The notes under the pieces were generated by a model. The model made no database searches. It saw nothing but the letters and a program-made list of their open reading frames with translations, and was not told the origin of the DNA. Shown here in pieces: positions 7,269 through 15,887 of a stretch of 64,000 nucleotides of DNA (position 1 is the first letter of the stretch; every line of letters starts with the position of its first letter). Source of the DNA: UBA8919 sp041658185 (GTDB taxonomy: Bacteria; Elusimicrobiota; UBA8919); assembly GCA_041658185.1 (NCBI GenBank), contig JBBAAR010000012.1, forward strand, positions 1 to 64,000, given 5' to 3'. Both the position numbers and the translations under genes were made by a program.

Positions 7269-8776
7269 AAATTTCCGAATTAGTAAATAATTTAAATATA
7301 GAGTTGCACGGTGCCGTGGATAAAGAAATATCAGGCGTAACATATGATTCGCGGAAGGTATCAAAGAATTATCTTTTTGTCGCTTTGCACGGCACAAAAG
7401 AGGATGGAAAAAATTATATTAAAGACGCGATTTTGCGCGGTGCAGCTGCAGTACTTACGGATGACAAAACCATAAAATATGATAATACAGTTTTTCTTAC
7501 AACGAACGATATTTCTGATATGTTCGGGAAAATTTCTTCGCGGTTTTACGATGAACCGTCTAAAAAAATGAAGGTTTTTGCTGTAACGGGTACAAATGGT
7601 AAAACAACTATTACATATATTCTTGAAAAGATATTCGAAACCGCCGGAATAAAATTAGGCGTTGTAGGGACAATTTTTTATCGTTTCGGCACACTTTCAA
7701 TTTCCGCGCCCAATACGACTCCTCAATCATCGGATTTACACGAACTTCTTTCAAAAATGAAATCGTCGGGTGCCGGCGGTGTTGTTATGGAGGTTTCGTC
7801 GCACGGGCTTATCCAAAACAGAATTTCCGGATTAGAGATAGATGTGGCAATTTTTACCAATCTTACGCGTGACCATCTGGACTATCATAAAACAATGGAT
7901 GAGTATAAGAAAGCAAAATTTCTTCTTTTTGAAAAATTTTTAAATGAATCAGAAAAGGAAAAAAAATATTCCGTAATAAATGTCGACGATTCCGCCGGCC
8001 GCGAATTAACAAAAATTGCCGCAGGTAAAGTAATAACTTACGGTATAAAATCTGATGCCGATATAAAAGCGACAGATATTGAAATGTTAAAAAATAAGAC
8101 CATGTTTAATATAAATATTGAAGGTAAAAAAATAAAGATAGAGACAAAACTTATAGGTCGGCACAACATCTATAACATACTTGCCGCTATCGGTTGTGCA
8201 TATTCGCAGAATATGGATTTGGAAAAAGTTGCGGACGGAATTAAAAAATTTGAGACGGTTCCCGGAAGATTTGAAACGGTAAATGCCGGACAGCCATTTT
8301 CGGTCATAATTGATTATGCGCATACTCCTGATGCGCTTGGCAATTTAATTCAGGCGGCCCGTTACGCGACGGCCCCGGTTGAAGCGGGTGATAAAAAAAT
8401 TATCACGGTCTTCGGCTGCGGCGGTGACCGCGACCGTTCAAAAAGACCTTTAATGGGCGAAATTTCCGGTCGGATGTCCGACTATACGATTATAACATCA
8501 GACAATCCTCGTTCTGAAAAACCGGAGCTTATAGCGTTGGATGTGGAGGTCGGTTTGCAGAGAGTAAAATGCAAAAATTATGAGATTGTATTGGACAGAA
8601 CCGATGCGATAAAAAAAGCCGTTGAACTATGTTCACCCGATGATATACTTCTTATAGCGGGAAAAGGGCATGAAAATTATCAGATTATAGAAAACGAAAA
8701 AATTCCCTACAACGATAAAGAGGTTGTAATAAAAATATTGACTGAAAAGTATTCAAGAAAAAATGGAAAAAACTGA
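7265..8776 (+). CDS. murE: UDP-MurNAc-L-Ala-D-Glu:meso-diaminopimelate ligase
   Basis: Adds the third amino acid of the peptidoglycan stem peptide in the cytoplasm. The ATP-binding loop GTNGKTT (near residue 109), the Mur-ligase central domain (ISAPNTTPQSS, EVSSHGL, TNLTRDHLDYH) and the C-terminal DNPR motif (SDNPRSEKP) are visible. DNPR is the recognised marker for meso-diaminopimelate rather than lysine. 503 residues, normal length. Overlaps murF by 14 bases. Confidence 0.95.
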   Translation: MKISELVNNLNIELHGAVDKEISGVTYDSRKVSKNYLFVALHGTKEDGKNYIKDAILRGAAAVLTDDKTIKYDNTVFLTTNDISDMFGKISSRFYDEPSKKMKVFAVTGTNGKTTITYILEKIFETAGIKLGVVGTIFYRFGTLSISAPNTTPQSSDLHELLSKMKSSGAGGVVMEVSSHGLIQNRISGLEIDVAIFTNLTRDHLDYHKTMDEYKKAKFLLFEKFLNESEKEKKYSVINVDDSAGRELTKIAAGKVITYGIKSDADIKATDIEMLKNKTMFNINIEGKKIKIETKLIGRHNIYNILAAIGCAYSQNMDLEKVADGIKKFETVPGRFETVNAGQPFSVIIDYAHTPDALGNLIQAARYATAPVEAGDKKIITVFGCGGDRDRSKRPLMGEISGRMSDYTIITSDNPRSEKPELIALDVEVGLQRVKCKNYEIVLDRTDAIKKAVELCSPDDILLIAGKGHENYQIIENEKIPYNDKEVVIKILTEKYSRKNGKN

Positions 8777-10112
8777 AATATCAAAAATTGCAGATATGAT
8801 AAATGGACATCTGTCCATAAATAAAGAAATATATGTAACGGGTGTTTCGATTGATTCCCGCACAACTAAAAAGGGAGATATTTTTTTTGCGATAAAAGGT
8901 GAAAATTTAGACGGTCACAATTTTGTAAATAATGCCATATCAAAAGGCGCTGCTGCTATTGTTGTGTCGGAACGGGTGACTTTAATTCGTAAATTGCCGG
9001 CAATTTATGTCAAAGATACGACAAAAGCGCTTCAAGATTTTGCAAAGCATTATAGGAATATGTTTAATGTAAAAGTGATAGGTATAACCGGTTCAAACGG
9101 CAAGACAACCACAAAAGATATTTTGACATCCGTATTGTCACAAAAAACTTCGGTTTTATCCACTCCGGGAAATTTTAATAATCACATAGGACTTCCTTTA
9201 ACACTTTTTCAGTTGGAAAAAATGCACAGATATTGCGTTCTTGAAATGGGGGCAAATCATAAGGGCGAAATTGCCCGTCTTTGCGAAATATCTTCGCCGT
9301 CCGTAGGCATTATTACAAATATAGGAACGGCACACATAGGCAATTTCGGCTCGTTAAAAAACATATTGAAAGAAAAGGCAGAGATTTTTAATTCACTTGG
9401 GTTTAACGGTATAGCCGTCATAAATAGCGATGATGAATTTATAACTTCTTTTGTAGAAAAAATAAAGTGCAAAAAAATAACATTCGGCATTAAAAATAGT
9501 GCCGATGTTATGGCTTGCGATATTTTACTTAAAGCTGAAAATACAACTTTTTCACTTCAATATAAAAAAAGAAAAGAAAAAATTGTGTTGCCTGTTGCAG
9601 GATTGTTTAATGTCTATAATGCACTTGCCGGGGCGAGCACCGCGGTTTCACTTGGTTATTCTGTTAATGAAATAGTGGCAGGCATTCAAAATTTTGTTCC
9701 GCCGGCAAAAAGAATGGAGACGATAAATCTGAAAAATGGAATTGTTATCGTGAATGATTCCTATAATGCCAATCCGACATCAATGCGTATGGCGATTGAA
9801 AATTTTGCAAAAATATTTTATAATAGCAGAAAAATACTTGTTTTGGGAAATATGCTTGAGTTGGGAAACTTTGAAATAGCCGAGCATAAAAAAATCGGTG
9901 AGTTTATAAAAACAAATAAGTATGCCGACAAAGTTTTAACAGTCGGTGATTTGGCGAAATATATAACGGATAAATCCGGCGGTGTCTGGTTTGAAAATAA
10001 AAACAAACTTTCGGAATATCTTGAAAAAAATCTCAAATATGGAGATGCTGTTTTATTCAAGGCATCAAGAAAAATTGCACTTGAAGAAGTGGTTAAAATA
10101 CTAATTCCTTAA
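8763..10112 (+). CDS. murF: UDP-MurNAc-tripeptide:D-Ala-D-Ala ligase
   Basis: Adds D-Ala-D-Ala to the UDP-MurNAc tripeptide. Visible: N-terminal substrate domain with GVSIDSRTTKKGDIFFA, ATP loop GITGSNGKTTTKD, central EMGANHKGEI, TNIGTAHIGNFGS and C-terminal VNDSYNANPTSM. 449 residues. It starts inside the end of murE and is followed by mraY after one base. Confidence 0.95.
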   Translation: MEKTEISKIADMINGHLSINKEIYVTGVSIDSRTTKKGDIFFAIKGENLDGHNFVNNAISKGAAAIVVSERVTLIRKLPAIYVKDTTKALQDFAKHYRNMFNVKVIGITGSNGKTTTKDILTSVLSQKTSVLSTPGNFNNHIGLPLTLFQLEKMHRYCVLEMGANHKGEIARLCEISSPSVGIITNIGTAHIGNFGSLKNILKEKAEIFNSLGFNGIAVINSDDEFITSFVEKIKCKKITFGIKNSADVMACDILLKAENTTFSLQYKKRKEKIVLPVAGLFNVYNALAGASTAVSLGYSVNEIVAGIQNFVPPAKRMETINLKNGIVIVNDSYNANPTSMRMAIENFAKIFYNSRKILVLGNMLELGNFEIAEHKKIGEFIKTNKYADKVLTVGDLAKYITDKSGGVWFENKNKLSEYLEKNLKYGDAVLFKASRKIALEEVVKILIP

Positions 10113-10113
10113 T

Positions 10114-11196
10114 ATGTTTTATTACCTCTATTATTTGTCGGGAAAGTTTTCGTCGTTGAATGTTTTTCAGTATATTACTTTCCGCGCCGGCGGTGCTATT
10201 TTTACTGCCCTTTTAATTTCCATTATTTTCGGTCCGTATTTCATAAAAAAATTAAAAATGCTGAAAATCGAACAAGTAATACGAAGCGACGGTCCTCAGA
10301 CGCATTTTTCAAAATCCGGAACGCCCACCATGGGCGGTTTAGTAATTCTCATATCACTTGTCATTTCAACGCTTTTGTGGGCACGGTTTGACAACCGGTT
10401 TATATGGATTTTAATTTTTTCAGCGCTTTATCTGGGATTTTTAGGTTTTATGGATGATTATCTTAAACTTGTAAAAAAACATTCGTTCGGGTTATCCGCA
10501 TCAAAAAAAATAATATATATTTCAGTTCTCGGACTTATCATTGCCGCTTTCAATTTCTATAATCCGCCTAATCCGAAATATATCACATCCGTTAATGTTC
10601 CATACTTGAAAGAAACATTTTTGAACCTCGGGATTCTTTACATATTTTTTTCGTATTTTATCGTTATAGGTTCTTCAAATGCGGTAAATCTTACCGACGG
10701 GCTTGACGGTCTGGCGGTGGGTTCAATTATTTTTTCAGGGCTTGTTTATGTGGTATTAGCATATGTGGCCGGTAACGCAAAGTTCAGCAGTTATCTGAAA
10801 GTTATACCTGTTTCCGGCGCCGGTGAAATTTGCATATTCTTGACGGCGATGATAGGTGCGTGTCTGGGTTTTTTATGGTTTAACTGTCATCCTGCCGAGG
10901 TTTTTATGGGCGATACCGGTTCATTGTTTTTGGGCGGCAGCATAGGAATTATCAGCATTCTTATAAAACAGGAACTGATTTTAATCGTCGCCGGCGGAAT
11001 ATTTGTCGTTGAAGCGTTGTCGGTTTTATTGCAGATTACTTCATATCGGCTCAGAAAAAAAAGAATTTTTAAAATGGCACCGCTTCACCATCATTTTGAA
11101 CTTATGGGTCAACCCGAAGAGAAAGTTGTAATAAGATTCTGGATTATTGCTATAATTCTCGCTCTCCTGTCTTTAAGTTCCCTGAAAATAAGATGA
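10114..11196 (+). CDS. mraY: Phospho-MurNAc-pentapeptide translocase MraY
   Basis: Integral membrane enzyme that moves phospho-MurNAc-pentapeptide onto undecaprenyl phosphate to make lipid I. About ten membrane segments. Family motifs: FSKSGTPTMGG, FMDDYLKL, GSSNAVNLTDGLDGLA, FMGDTGSLFLGG and PLHHHFELMG near the end. 360 residues, typical. Overlaps murD by 4 bases. Confidence 0.96.
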   Translation: MFYYLYYLSGKFSSLNVFQYITFRAGGAIFTALLISIIFGPYFIKKLKMLKIEQVIRSDGPQTHFSKSGTPTMGGLVILISLVISTLLWARFDNRFIWILIFSALYLGFLGFMDDYLKLVKKHSFGLSASKKIIYISVLGLIIAAFNFYNPPNPKYITSVNVPYLKETFLNLGILYIFFSYFIVIGSSNAVNLTDGLDGLAVGSIIFSGLVYVVLAYVAGNAKFSSYLKVIPVSGAGEICIFLTAMIGACLGFLWFNCHPAEVFMGDTGSLFLGGSIGIISILIKQELILIVAGGIFVVEALSVLLQITSYRLRKKRIFKMAPLHHHFELMGQPEEKVVIRFWIIAIILALLSLSSLKIR

Positions 11197-12461
11197 AAAA
11201 AAACTGGAAAAAAGTTGCTGTTTTGGGAGCTGCGAAAACCGGTATTTCCTGCGCCAATTATTTTTCAAAAAAAGGCGCTGATGTTCTTTTAAGCGAAGCT
11301 TCGCTGAAAAATGATATTCAAATAAAAAATTTATCAAAAAAAGTTGAACTTGAATTCGGAGGTCACTCTCAAAAAATATTATCCTGCGATTTAATCATAC
11401 CAAGTCCAGGTGTGCCCGGTGATATTCCCATTTTGCTTTCCGCAAGAAAAAGAGGCATTGAGATTCTTTCCGATATTGAGATTTTTTTTCTTCGAGCATC
11501 ATACAAAATGATTATTGCCATAACCGGCACCAACGGAAAGACGACCACGACTTTAATGGTCGGAGAAGCACTTTCCGATGCCGGTTGCAAAAATATTGTT
11601 TGCGGAAACATCGGCGCTCCCGCTTGCGATTTTGTTGAAAAAGCTGACGGTAAAACTTATGTAGTAATGGAGATTTCAAGTTATCAACTGGAATATACGA
11701 AAAATTTTGCCCCGCATATATCTGCTGTTTTGAATGTCACGCCCGACCATTTACATCGGCACAAAACGATGGAAAATTATGCGGATATGAAATCAAAAAT
11801 TTTTACCAATCAAAAAAAGAATGATTTTTGCATACTTAATAAAGACGATGAGTTATGCTTGAAACTTTCCCAAAAGTGCAGTTCAAAAATTAGGTTTTTT
11901 TCGGCAAAAGAGAATAAAAAAGCATTAAACCTTAAAATTCCAGGCGGGCATAACGTAGAAAATGCGCTTGCTTCAATTGAAATGCTTACCGCCGCCGGCC
12001 TTTCCAAAAAAACTATTTTAAAATCACTGTCGGATTTTAAGGGTGTTGAACATCGTCTTGAATTCGTAAGAGAGCTCGGCGGTGTTAAGTACATAAACGA
12101 TTCAAAGAGTACAAATGTATCATCAACATTCGTTGCCATAAAATCTTTCAGTCAACCGATTATTTTAATTCTCGGCGGTCTCGATAAAGGTTCTCCTTAT
12201 ACGCCGTTGATTCCGCTTATTAAAAATAATGTAAAGAAAATTATTGCCATCGGCGAAGCAAAGAAAAAAATATTCACCCAACTTAAAGGTGCAACGGATA
12301 TAATTCTGCTTGATAATGTAGAAGCAGCGGTAAAAAAAGCGAGCGAATTTGCCGCTTCCGGCGATATAGTAATGTTATCGCCCGCGTGTGCATCTTTTGA
12401 TCAGTTTAAGAATTACGAGCAGAGAGGGAAATTTTTTAAGAAGGTTGTGAATAATTTATGA
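11193..12461 (+). CDS. murD: UDP-MurNAc-L-alanine:D-glutamate ligase
   Basis: Adds D-Glu to UDP-MurNAc-L-Ala. Rossmann-type N-terminus (VAVLGAAKTGISCANYF), ATP loop ITGTNGKTTTT near residue 112, EISSYQLEYT, NVTPDHLHRH and C-terminal NDSKSTN and ILGGLDKGS. 422 residues, slightly short. Fourth Mur ligase step gene missing from this run is murC, which is not in the window. Overlaps ftsW by 4 bases. Confidence 0.95.
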   Translation: MKKNWKKVAVLGAAKTGISCANYFSKKGADVLLSEASLKNDIQIKNLSKKVELEFGGHSQKILSCDLIIPSPGVPGDIPILLSARKRGIEILSDIEIFFLRASYKMIIAITGTNGKTTTTLMVGEALSDAGCKNIVCGNIGAPACDFVEKADGKTYVVMEISSYQLEYTKNFAPHISAVLNVTPDHLHRHKTMENYADMKSKIFTNQKKNDFCILNKDDELCLKLSQKCSSKIRFFSAKENKKALNLKIPGGHNVENALASIEMLTAAGLSKKTILKSLSDFKGVEHRLEFVRELGGVKYINDSKSTNVSSTFVAIKSFSQPIILILGGLDKGSPYTPLIPLIKNNVKKIIAIGEAKKKIFTQLKGATDIILLDNVEAAVKKASEFAASGDIVMLSPACASFDQFKNYEQRGKFFKKVVNNL

Positions 12462-13558
12462 AACAACCGAAATTTTACAATCACTGGGTTTTAATAATTG
12501 TGCTTGCCTTGGTTTCTATCGGACTGGTTATGGTTTTATCGGCCAGCGGCGGTATGGCGGATTACAGATACGGCAGTCCGGCAAAATTTTTTTTGAAACA
12601 GGTATTATGGGTTGTGCTTGGAATTTTTTCATTGCTTTTTTTCTCCGTATTTGATTACAATAAATTAAAAAAGTTCATCGTACCGCTTCTGATTTTTACC
12701 GTTTTACTTTTAATTTCCGTTTTGCTTTTCGGAACTACCGTCGGCGGCGCAAAAAGATGGTTGAGATTTGGCCCGGTAGGTTTCCAGCCTTCTGAAATAG
12801 CAAAAATAACCGTCATTATTTTTTTGTCTTGGTATATTGACAGACGAACCAGCAAAATAAAAAATTTCAAGGACGGTCTCTTTAAACCACTTTTTGTTGT
12901 CGGCAGCATAGTATTTCTGATTTTTTTGGAGCGGGATTTCGGCGTACCGCTTTTAATTTTTCTGATAACAATAATTCTTTTGTTTATCGGCGGTGCGAAT
13001 TATTTGTATATTATTTTTGCGGCTACTGCTGCTGTTCCGGTTGTAATTTATGCCGTAATAAAAGAGCCGTACCGTCTCAAAAGAATAACAACTTTTCTTA
13101 ATCCGTGGGCAGACCCGCAGGGCGCAGGATACCAACTTGTTCAGTCGCTTATTGCCATGGGTTCCGGAGGATTATACGGTGTCGGTCTCGGCGAATCAAA
13201 AGTTAAAATGCTTTTTTTGCCCGACCCGCATACCGATTTTATATTTCCGATTATCGGCGAAGAATTCGGTTTCATAGGAACGATAGTTATTCTGATACTT
13301 TTTTTTATTTTGTTTGTATTTGGAATAAAAATTGCGGTGAATGCAAAGAATCTGTTCGGAACGCTTCTTGCATTCGGAATAACCGTTATGATTACTTTAC
13401 AGGCAATAATCAATATGTCGGTAAGTGTGGGGGTTTTGCCGACGAAGGGGCTTCCGCTTCCGTTTATATCGTTCGGAGGCTCATCCGTATTGGTTATGCT
13501 TACTTGCATAGGTATATTGTTAAACATCGGAAAGCAACTGAGATATGAAAATGACTAA
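12458..13558 (+). CDS. ftsW: Septal lipid II polymerase FtsW
   Basis: SEDS-family membrane glycosyltransferase that polymerises peptidoglycan at the septum with FtsI. About ten membrane segments. SEDS motifs: LMVLSASGG-like start, GFQPSEIAKI, PHTDFIFPIIGEEFGFIG and LPLPFISFGGSS. 366 residues, normal. Called FtsW rather than RodA because it sits inside the dcw run next to ftsI and murG. Overlaps murG by 14 bases. Confidence 0.93.
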   Translation: MKQPKFYNHWVLIIVLALVSIGLVMVLSASGGMADYRYGSPAKFFLKQVLWVVLGIFSLLFFSVFDYNKLKKFIVPLLIFTVLLLISVLLFGTTVGGAKRWLRFGPVGFQPSEIAKITVIIFLSWYIDRRTSKIKNFKDGLFKPLFVVGSIVFLIFLERDFGVPLLIFLITIILLFIGGANYLYIIFAATAAVPVVIYAVIKEPYRLKRITTFLNPWADPQGAGYQLVQSLIAMGSGGLYGVGLGESKVKMLFLPDPHTDFIFPIIGEEFGFIGTIVILILFFILFVFGIKIAVNAKNLFGTLLAFGITVMITLQAIINMSVSVGVLPTKGLPLPFISFGGSSVLVMLTCIGILLNIGKQLRYEND

Positions 13559-14636
13559 TTTGAATGAAATGCCTCACTTTCAATTTAAAAAAAAAATTCT
13601 TATTGCAGTATCATCCACGGGAGGTCATATCTATCCCGGAGTCGCATTGGCGGGAGCACTTAAAAAAAAAGGGTGGGATGTTTTTTTTGTCGGAAAGAAA
13701 TCTGAAATAATTTCCAGAGAGGGTTACAGGTTTTATGCCTTATCATCCGTCGGATATCCACGGGTGTTGTCTGTCCTTACATCTATTTTTTTTGTTAAAT
13801 TTTTTTACTCAATAATTCAGTCAATAAAAATTTTATTAAAAGAAAAGCCGGGTATTGTAATAGGCTTCGGCGGATATATTTCGTTTCCCGCAATTTTTAG
13901 TGCGTGGTTGATGAACATACCGTCAATAATTCATGAACAAAATTTTATACCCGGACTAGCCAATAAATTTTCGGCGAAATTCGCCGGTAAGATATGCGTA
14001 AGTTTTGAGGATTCAAAAAAATATTTTCCGTCTAAAAAAGTGGTTTTTACCGGCAACCCCGTTCGTTCTGAAATACTCAACATTTCAAAATCGCTAACTT
14101 ACCGCTTACCGTTTACCGTTCTTATTTTCGGTGGAAGTCAGGGCGCACACAACATAAACATCGCTTTGATAAATTCGTTGGCTAAGGTGTCATCTGTAAA
14201 AGAAAAAATAAGGTTTATTCACATAACCGGCGAAAATGATTTTGAAGTCGTGAAGAATGCTTACAAAAACAATGGTTTTTCGTCGGAGGTCCACAAATAT
14301 CTTTACAACATTGAAACGGCATATCAAAAAGCATCGCTTGTTATCTGTCGCGCCGGCGCAACAACAATTGCCGAGTTAATTGCCTTAAAAATGCCTGCAA
14401 TTTTAATTCCTTACCCATATTCAACAGAAAACCACCAGAACGCAAACGCAAAGTATCTCGTTGAAAACGGCTGTGCAATTTTGACTGAAGAAAAAGAAAT
14501 CAAAAAACTACCGGAAGAAATTATCAAACTTGTAAATAATCCCGGAATACTCGCCAAAATATCGGAATCGTATCAAAAAATATCTTATTCCGACCCGATA
14601 AAAACATTTCTTGATTTAATAGAAAAACCTGTATAG
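13545..14636 (+). CDS. murG: Lipid II synthase MurG (UDP-GlcNAc transferase)
   Basis: Peripheral membrane glycosyltransferase that adds GlcNAc to lipid I. GT-B fold motifs: AVSSTGGHIYPG near residue 22, VIGFGGYISFP, IHEQNFIPGLAN, FGGSQGAHNINIAL and RAGATTIAELIAL. 363 residues. The N-terminus has about 15 extra residues before the conserved strand, so a later start is possible. Last gene of the cluster: the expected murC/murB/ddl/ftsQAZ do not follow. Confidence 0.95.
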   Translation: MKMTNLNEMPHFQFKKKILIAVSSTGGHIYPGVALAGALKKKGWDVFFVGKKSEIISREGYRFYALSSVGYPRVLSVLTSIFFVKFFYSIIQSIKILLKEKPGIVIGFGGYISFPAIFSAWLMNIPSIIHEQNFIPGLANKFSAKFAGKICVSFEDSKKYFPSKKVVFTGNPVRSEILNISKSLTYRLPFTVLIFGGSQGAHNINIALINSLAKVSSVKEKIRFIHITGENDFEVVKNAYKNNGFSSEVHKYLYNIETAYQKASLVICRAGATTIAELIALKMPAILIPYPYSTENHQNANAKYLVENGCAILTEEKEIKKLPEEIIKLVNNPGILAKISESYQKISYSDPIKTFLDLIEKPV

Positions 14637-15479
14637 TGAACCCCGCTTAACAATTGAATTTTTTTTAGGGGGGATGTTCCATAAAAAAGCAAACAATCTC
14701 TCTGATGATTCAGAAATATCATTTCTCCAACCCCGCCGCGAGATGCATTCAATCAGGTTCTAATGCCCCAAAATGCTGATTTTAACGACGAAATATGCCC
14801 CAATTGGGTTTCCCTTCCGTGTGTCTCCCGGGGCCCGATATAATGTAATTCATAGAGCCTACCTTAGAATGGCAGGGGTGTTAGATTGAGGGTTTTTTCA
14901 CTATTGGGCTCCCGATTAAAATGAATGGCGGCAATACAGAATAACAAGTCATTTTATCAATAAATACCAACTTTTTGTCAATTTTTTCGTCAGAAAATTG
15001 ATTTTTTAACGTTATTTTTCATTTTTCCCGTCTCTTTTTGCCGCATTTTATCCTTTCTTTTCTATCCTTTTTCCGGTTTTTTGTGCTGCTTGATTTATAT
15101 TTAATTTTTGGCAAGTTTTTGACATATTCTTTGCCATATGGTCCTGCCTTTTTTCTATTTTGCCTATTTTCCAAGTATCCGTTTTTCTGGCTTTCATTGG
15201 TTTTTTATAATCCGACTATTTTTGACAAGATTTTGCATAATCTGATTTTTTTGATTCCTTTGTGTTTTTAGTTTGATAAATTTTTTCAGGATTTTAAGCC
15301 GGGTTGCGTCATATTGCCAAGTAGGACTTCCTGCCTTTTTTGTTCAATTTTTTTAGTAAAATTTTTTTCCGGAAATTTCAAACTTTTGCCAAGATTTTGT
15401 CAAATTTTCAAGTTTTTGAGAGTGCCAAGTCAAAAATATCAATAAATGCTATCAAGTCAGTTAGTAAAATGTCGTAAAA

Positions 15480-15660
15480 TTGGGCATTACTATATGTTTT
15501 CTAATAATTTGGCTTAATTTGATTTTGCTTGGCAGAATACTACAGAATTGTATTGGAAAGTTAACATAAGATACCTTATGCGAACAAGTGTTCGGCGGTT
15601 GCAGAAGCACTGCCACGCAATGTTTGGGCATTGCTACAGGTTTTGGCTTGGGCGTTGCTA
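15480..15660 (+). repeat. 13-bp motif TTGGGCRTTRCTA, three copies around dif
   Basis: Copies at 15480-15492 (TTGGGCATTACTA), 15624-15636 (TTGGGCATTGCTA) and 15648-15660 (TTGGGCGTTGCTA), all in the same direction. One lies left and two lie right of the dif-like site; the right pair is spaced 24 bp. Function unknown. They could be protein-binding sites of the terminus region or the remains of a repeat. Confidence 0.45.
15559..15586 (-). other. dif: Putative XerCD recombination site dif
   Basis: Read on the - strand: XerC-side arm TGTTCGCATAA, central GGTATC, XerD-side arm TTATGTTAACT. Compared by eye with E. coli dif this matches 23 of 28 positions; the XerD core TTATGTTAA and the XerC core CGCATAA are identical. 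It lies exactly where the + gene block and the - gene block converge, the position expected for a replication terminus. XerC and XerD resolve chromosome dimers here with FtsK. Confidence 0.8.
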
Positions 15661-15887
15661 ATGAATTTTGCTAAGTATTTGCTTGCTTTGAAGTAGATTT
15701 TCGTAATATATGAGGTTAATTGAAATGCAGATTTTTGCAGAAAAGATAGATCGGTAATACTTATTTTGTAGTATCGGAATTTCAATGATACTTGATTACA
15801 CCGATTAAAAGGCGATTATACAGATAAAACTGAACATACTAATCTGTGCAATCAGTGAGACGAAGTTGCTAATTTTGAGGTTTTGTT

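Larger units (their letters stand above)
14637..15887. other. Convergent intergenic region, probable terminus region
   Basis: No supported gene. The first ~300 bases hold mixed sequence with G/C-rich words (CCCGGGGCCC near 14827). From about 14980 to 15540 the + strand is extremely T-rich, with recurring CAAGTTTTTGA/GCCAAG words. A dif-like site, three 13-bp repeats and a short hairpin (GCAATG/CATTGC near 15618-15635) follow. All genes on both sides point into this gap. A reading frame of 77 codons at 15038 is a Phe/Leu-rich artefact of the T tract. Confidence 0.75.

Noticed and set aside
14637..14680. Fourth CCCC-TTAGA hairpin after murG
   Set aside because: AACCCCGCTTAACA...AGGGGGG has only the C/G ends in common and no TTAGA/TCTAA stem.
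15038..15271. 77-codon reading frame on + in the terminus gap
   Set aside because: Product is almost entirely Phe, Leu, Ser and Tyr, produced by the T-rich tract; no ribosome binding site or family pattern.
14637..15887. Replication origin
   Set aside because: Genes converge on the gap rather than diverge from it, there is no dnaA/dnaN and no DnaA-box cluster, and a dif site is present.
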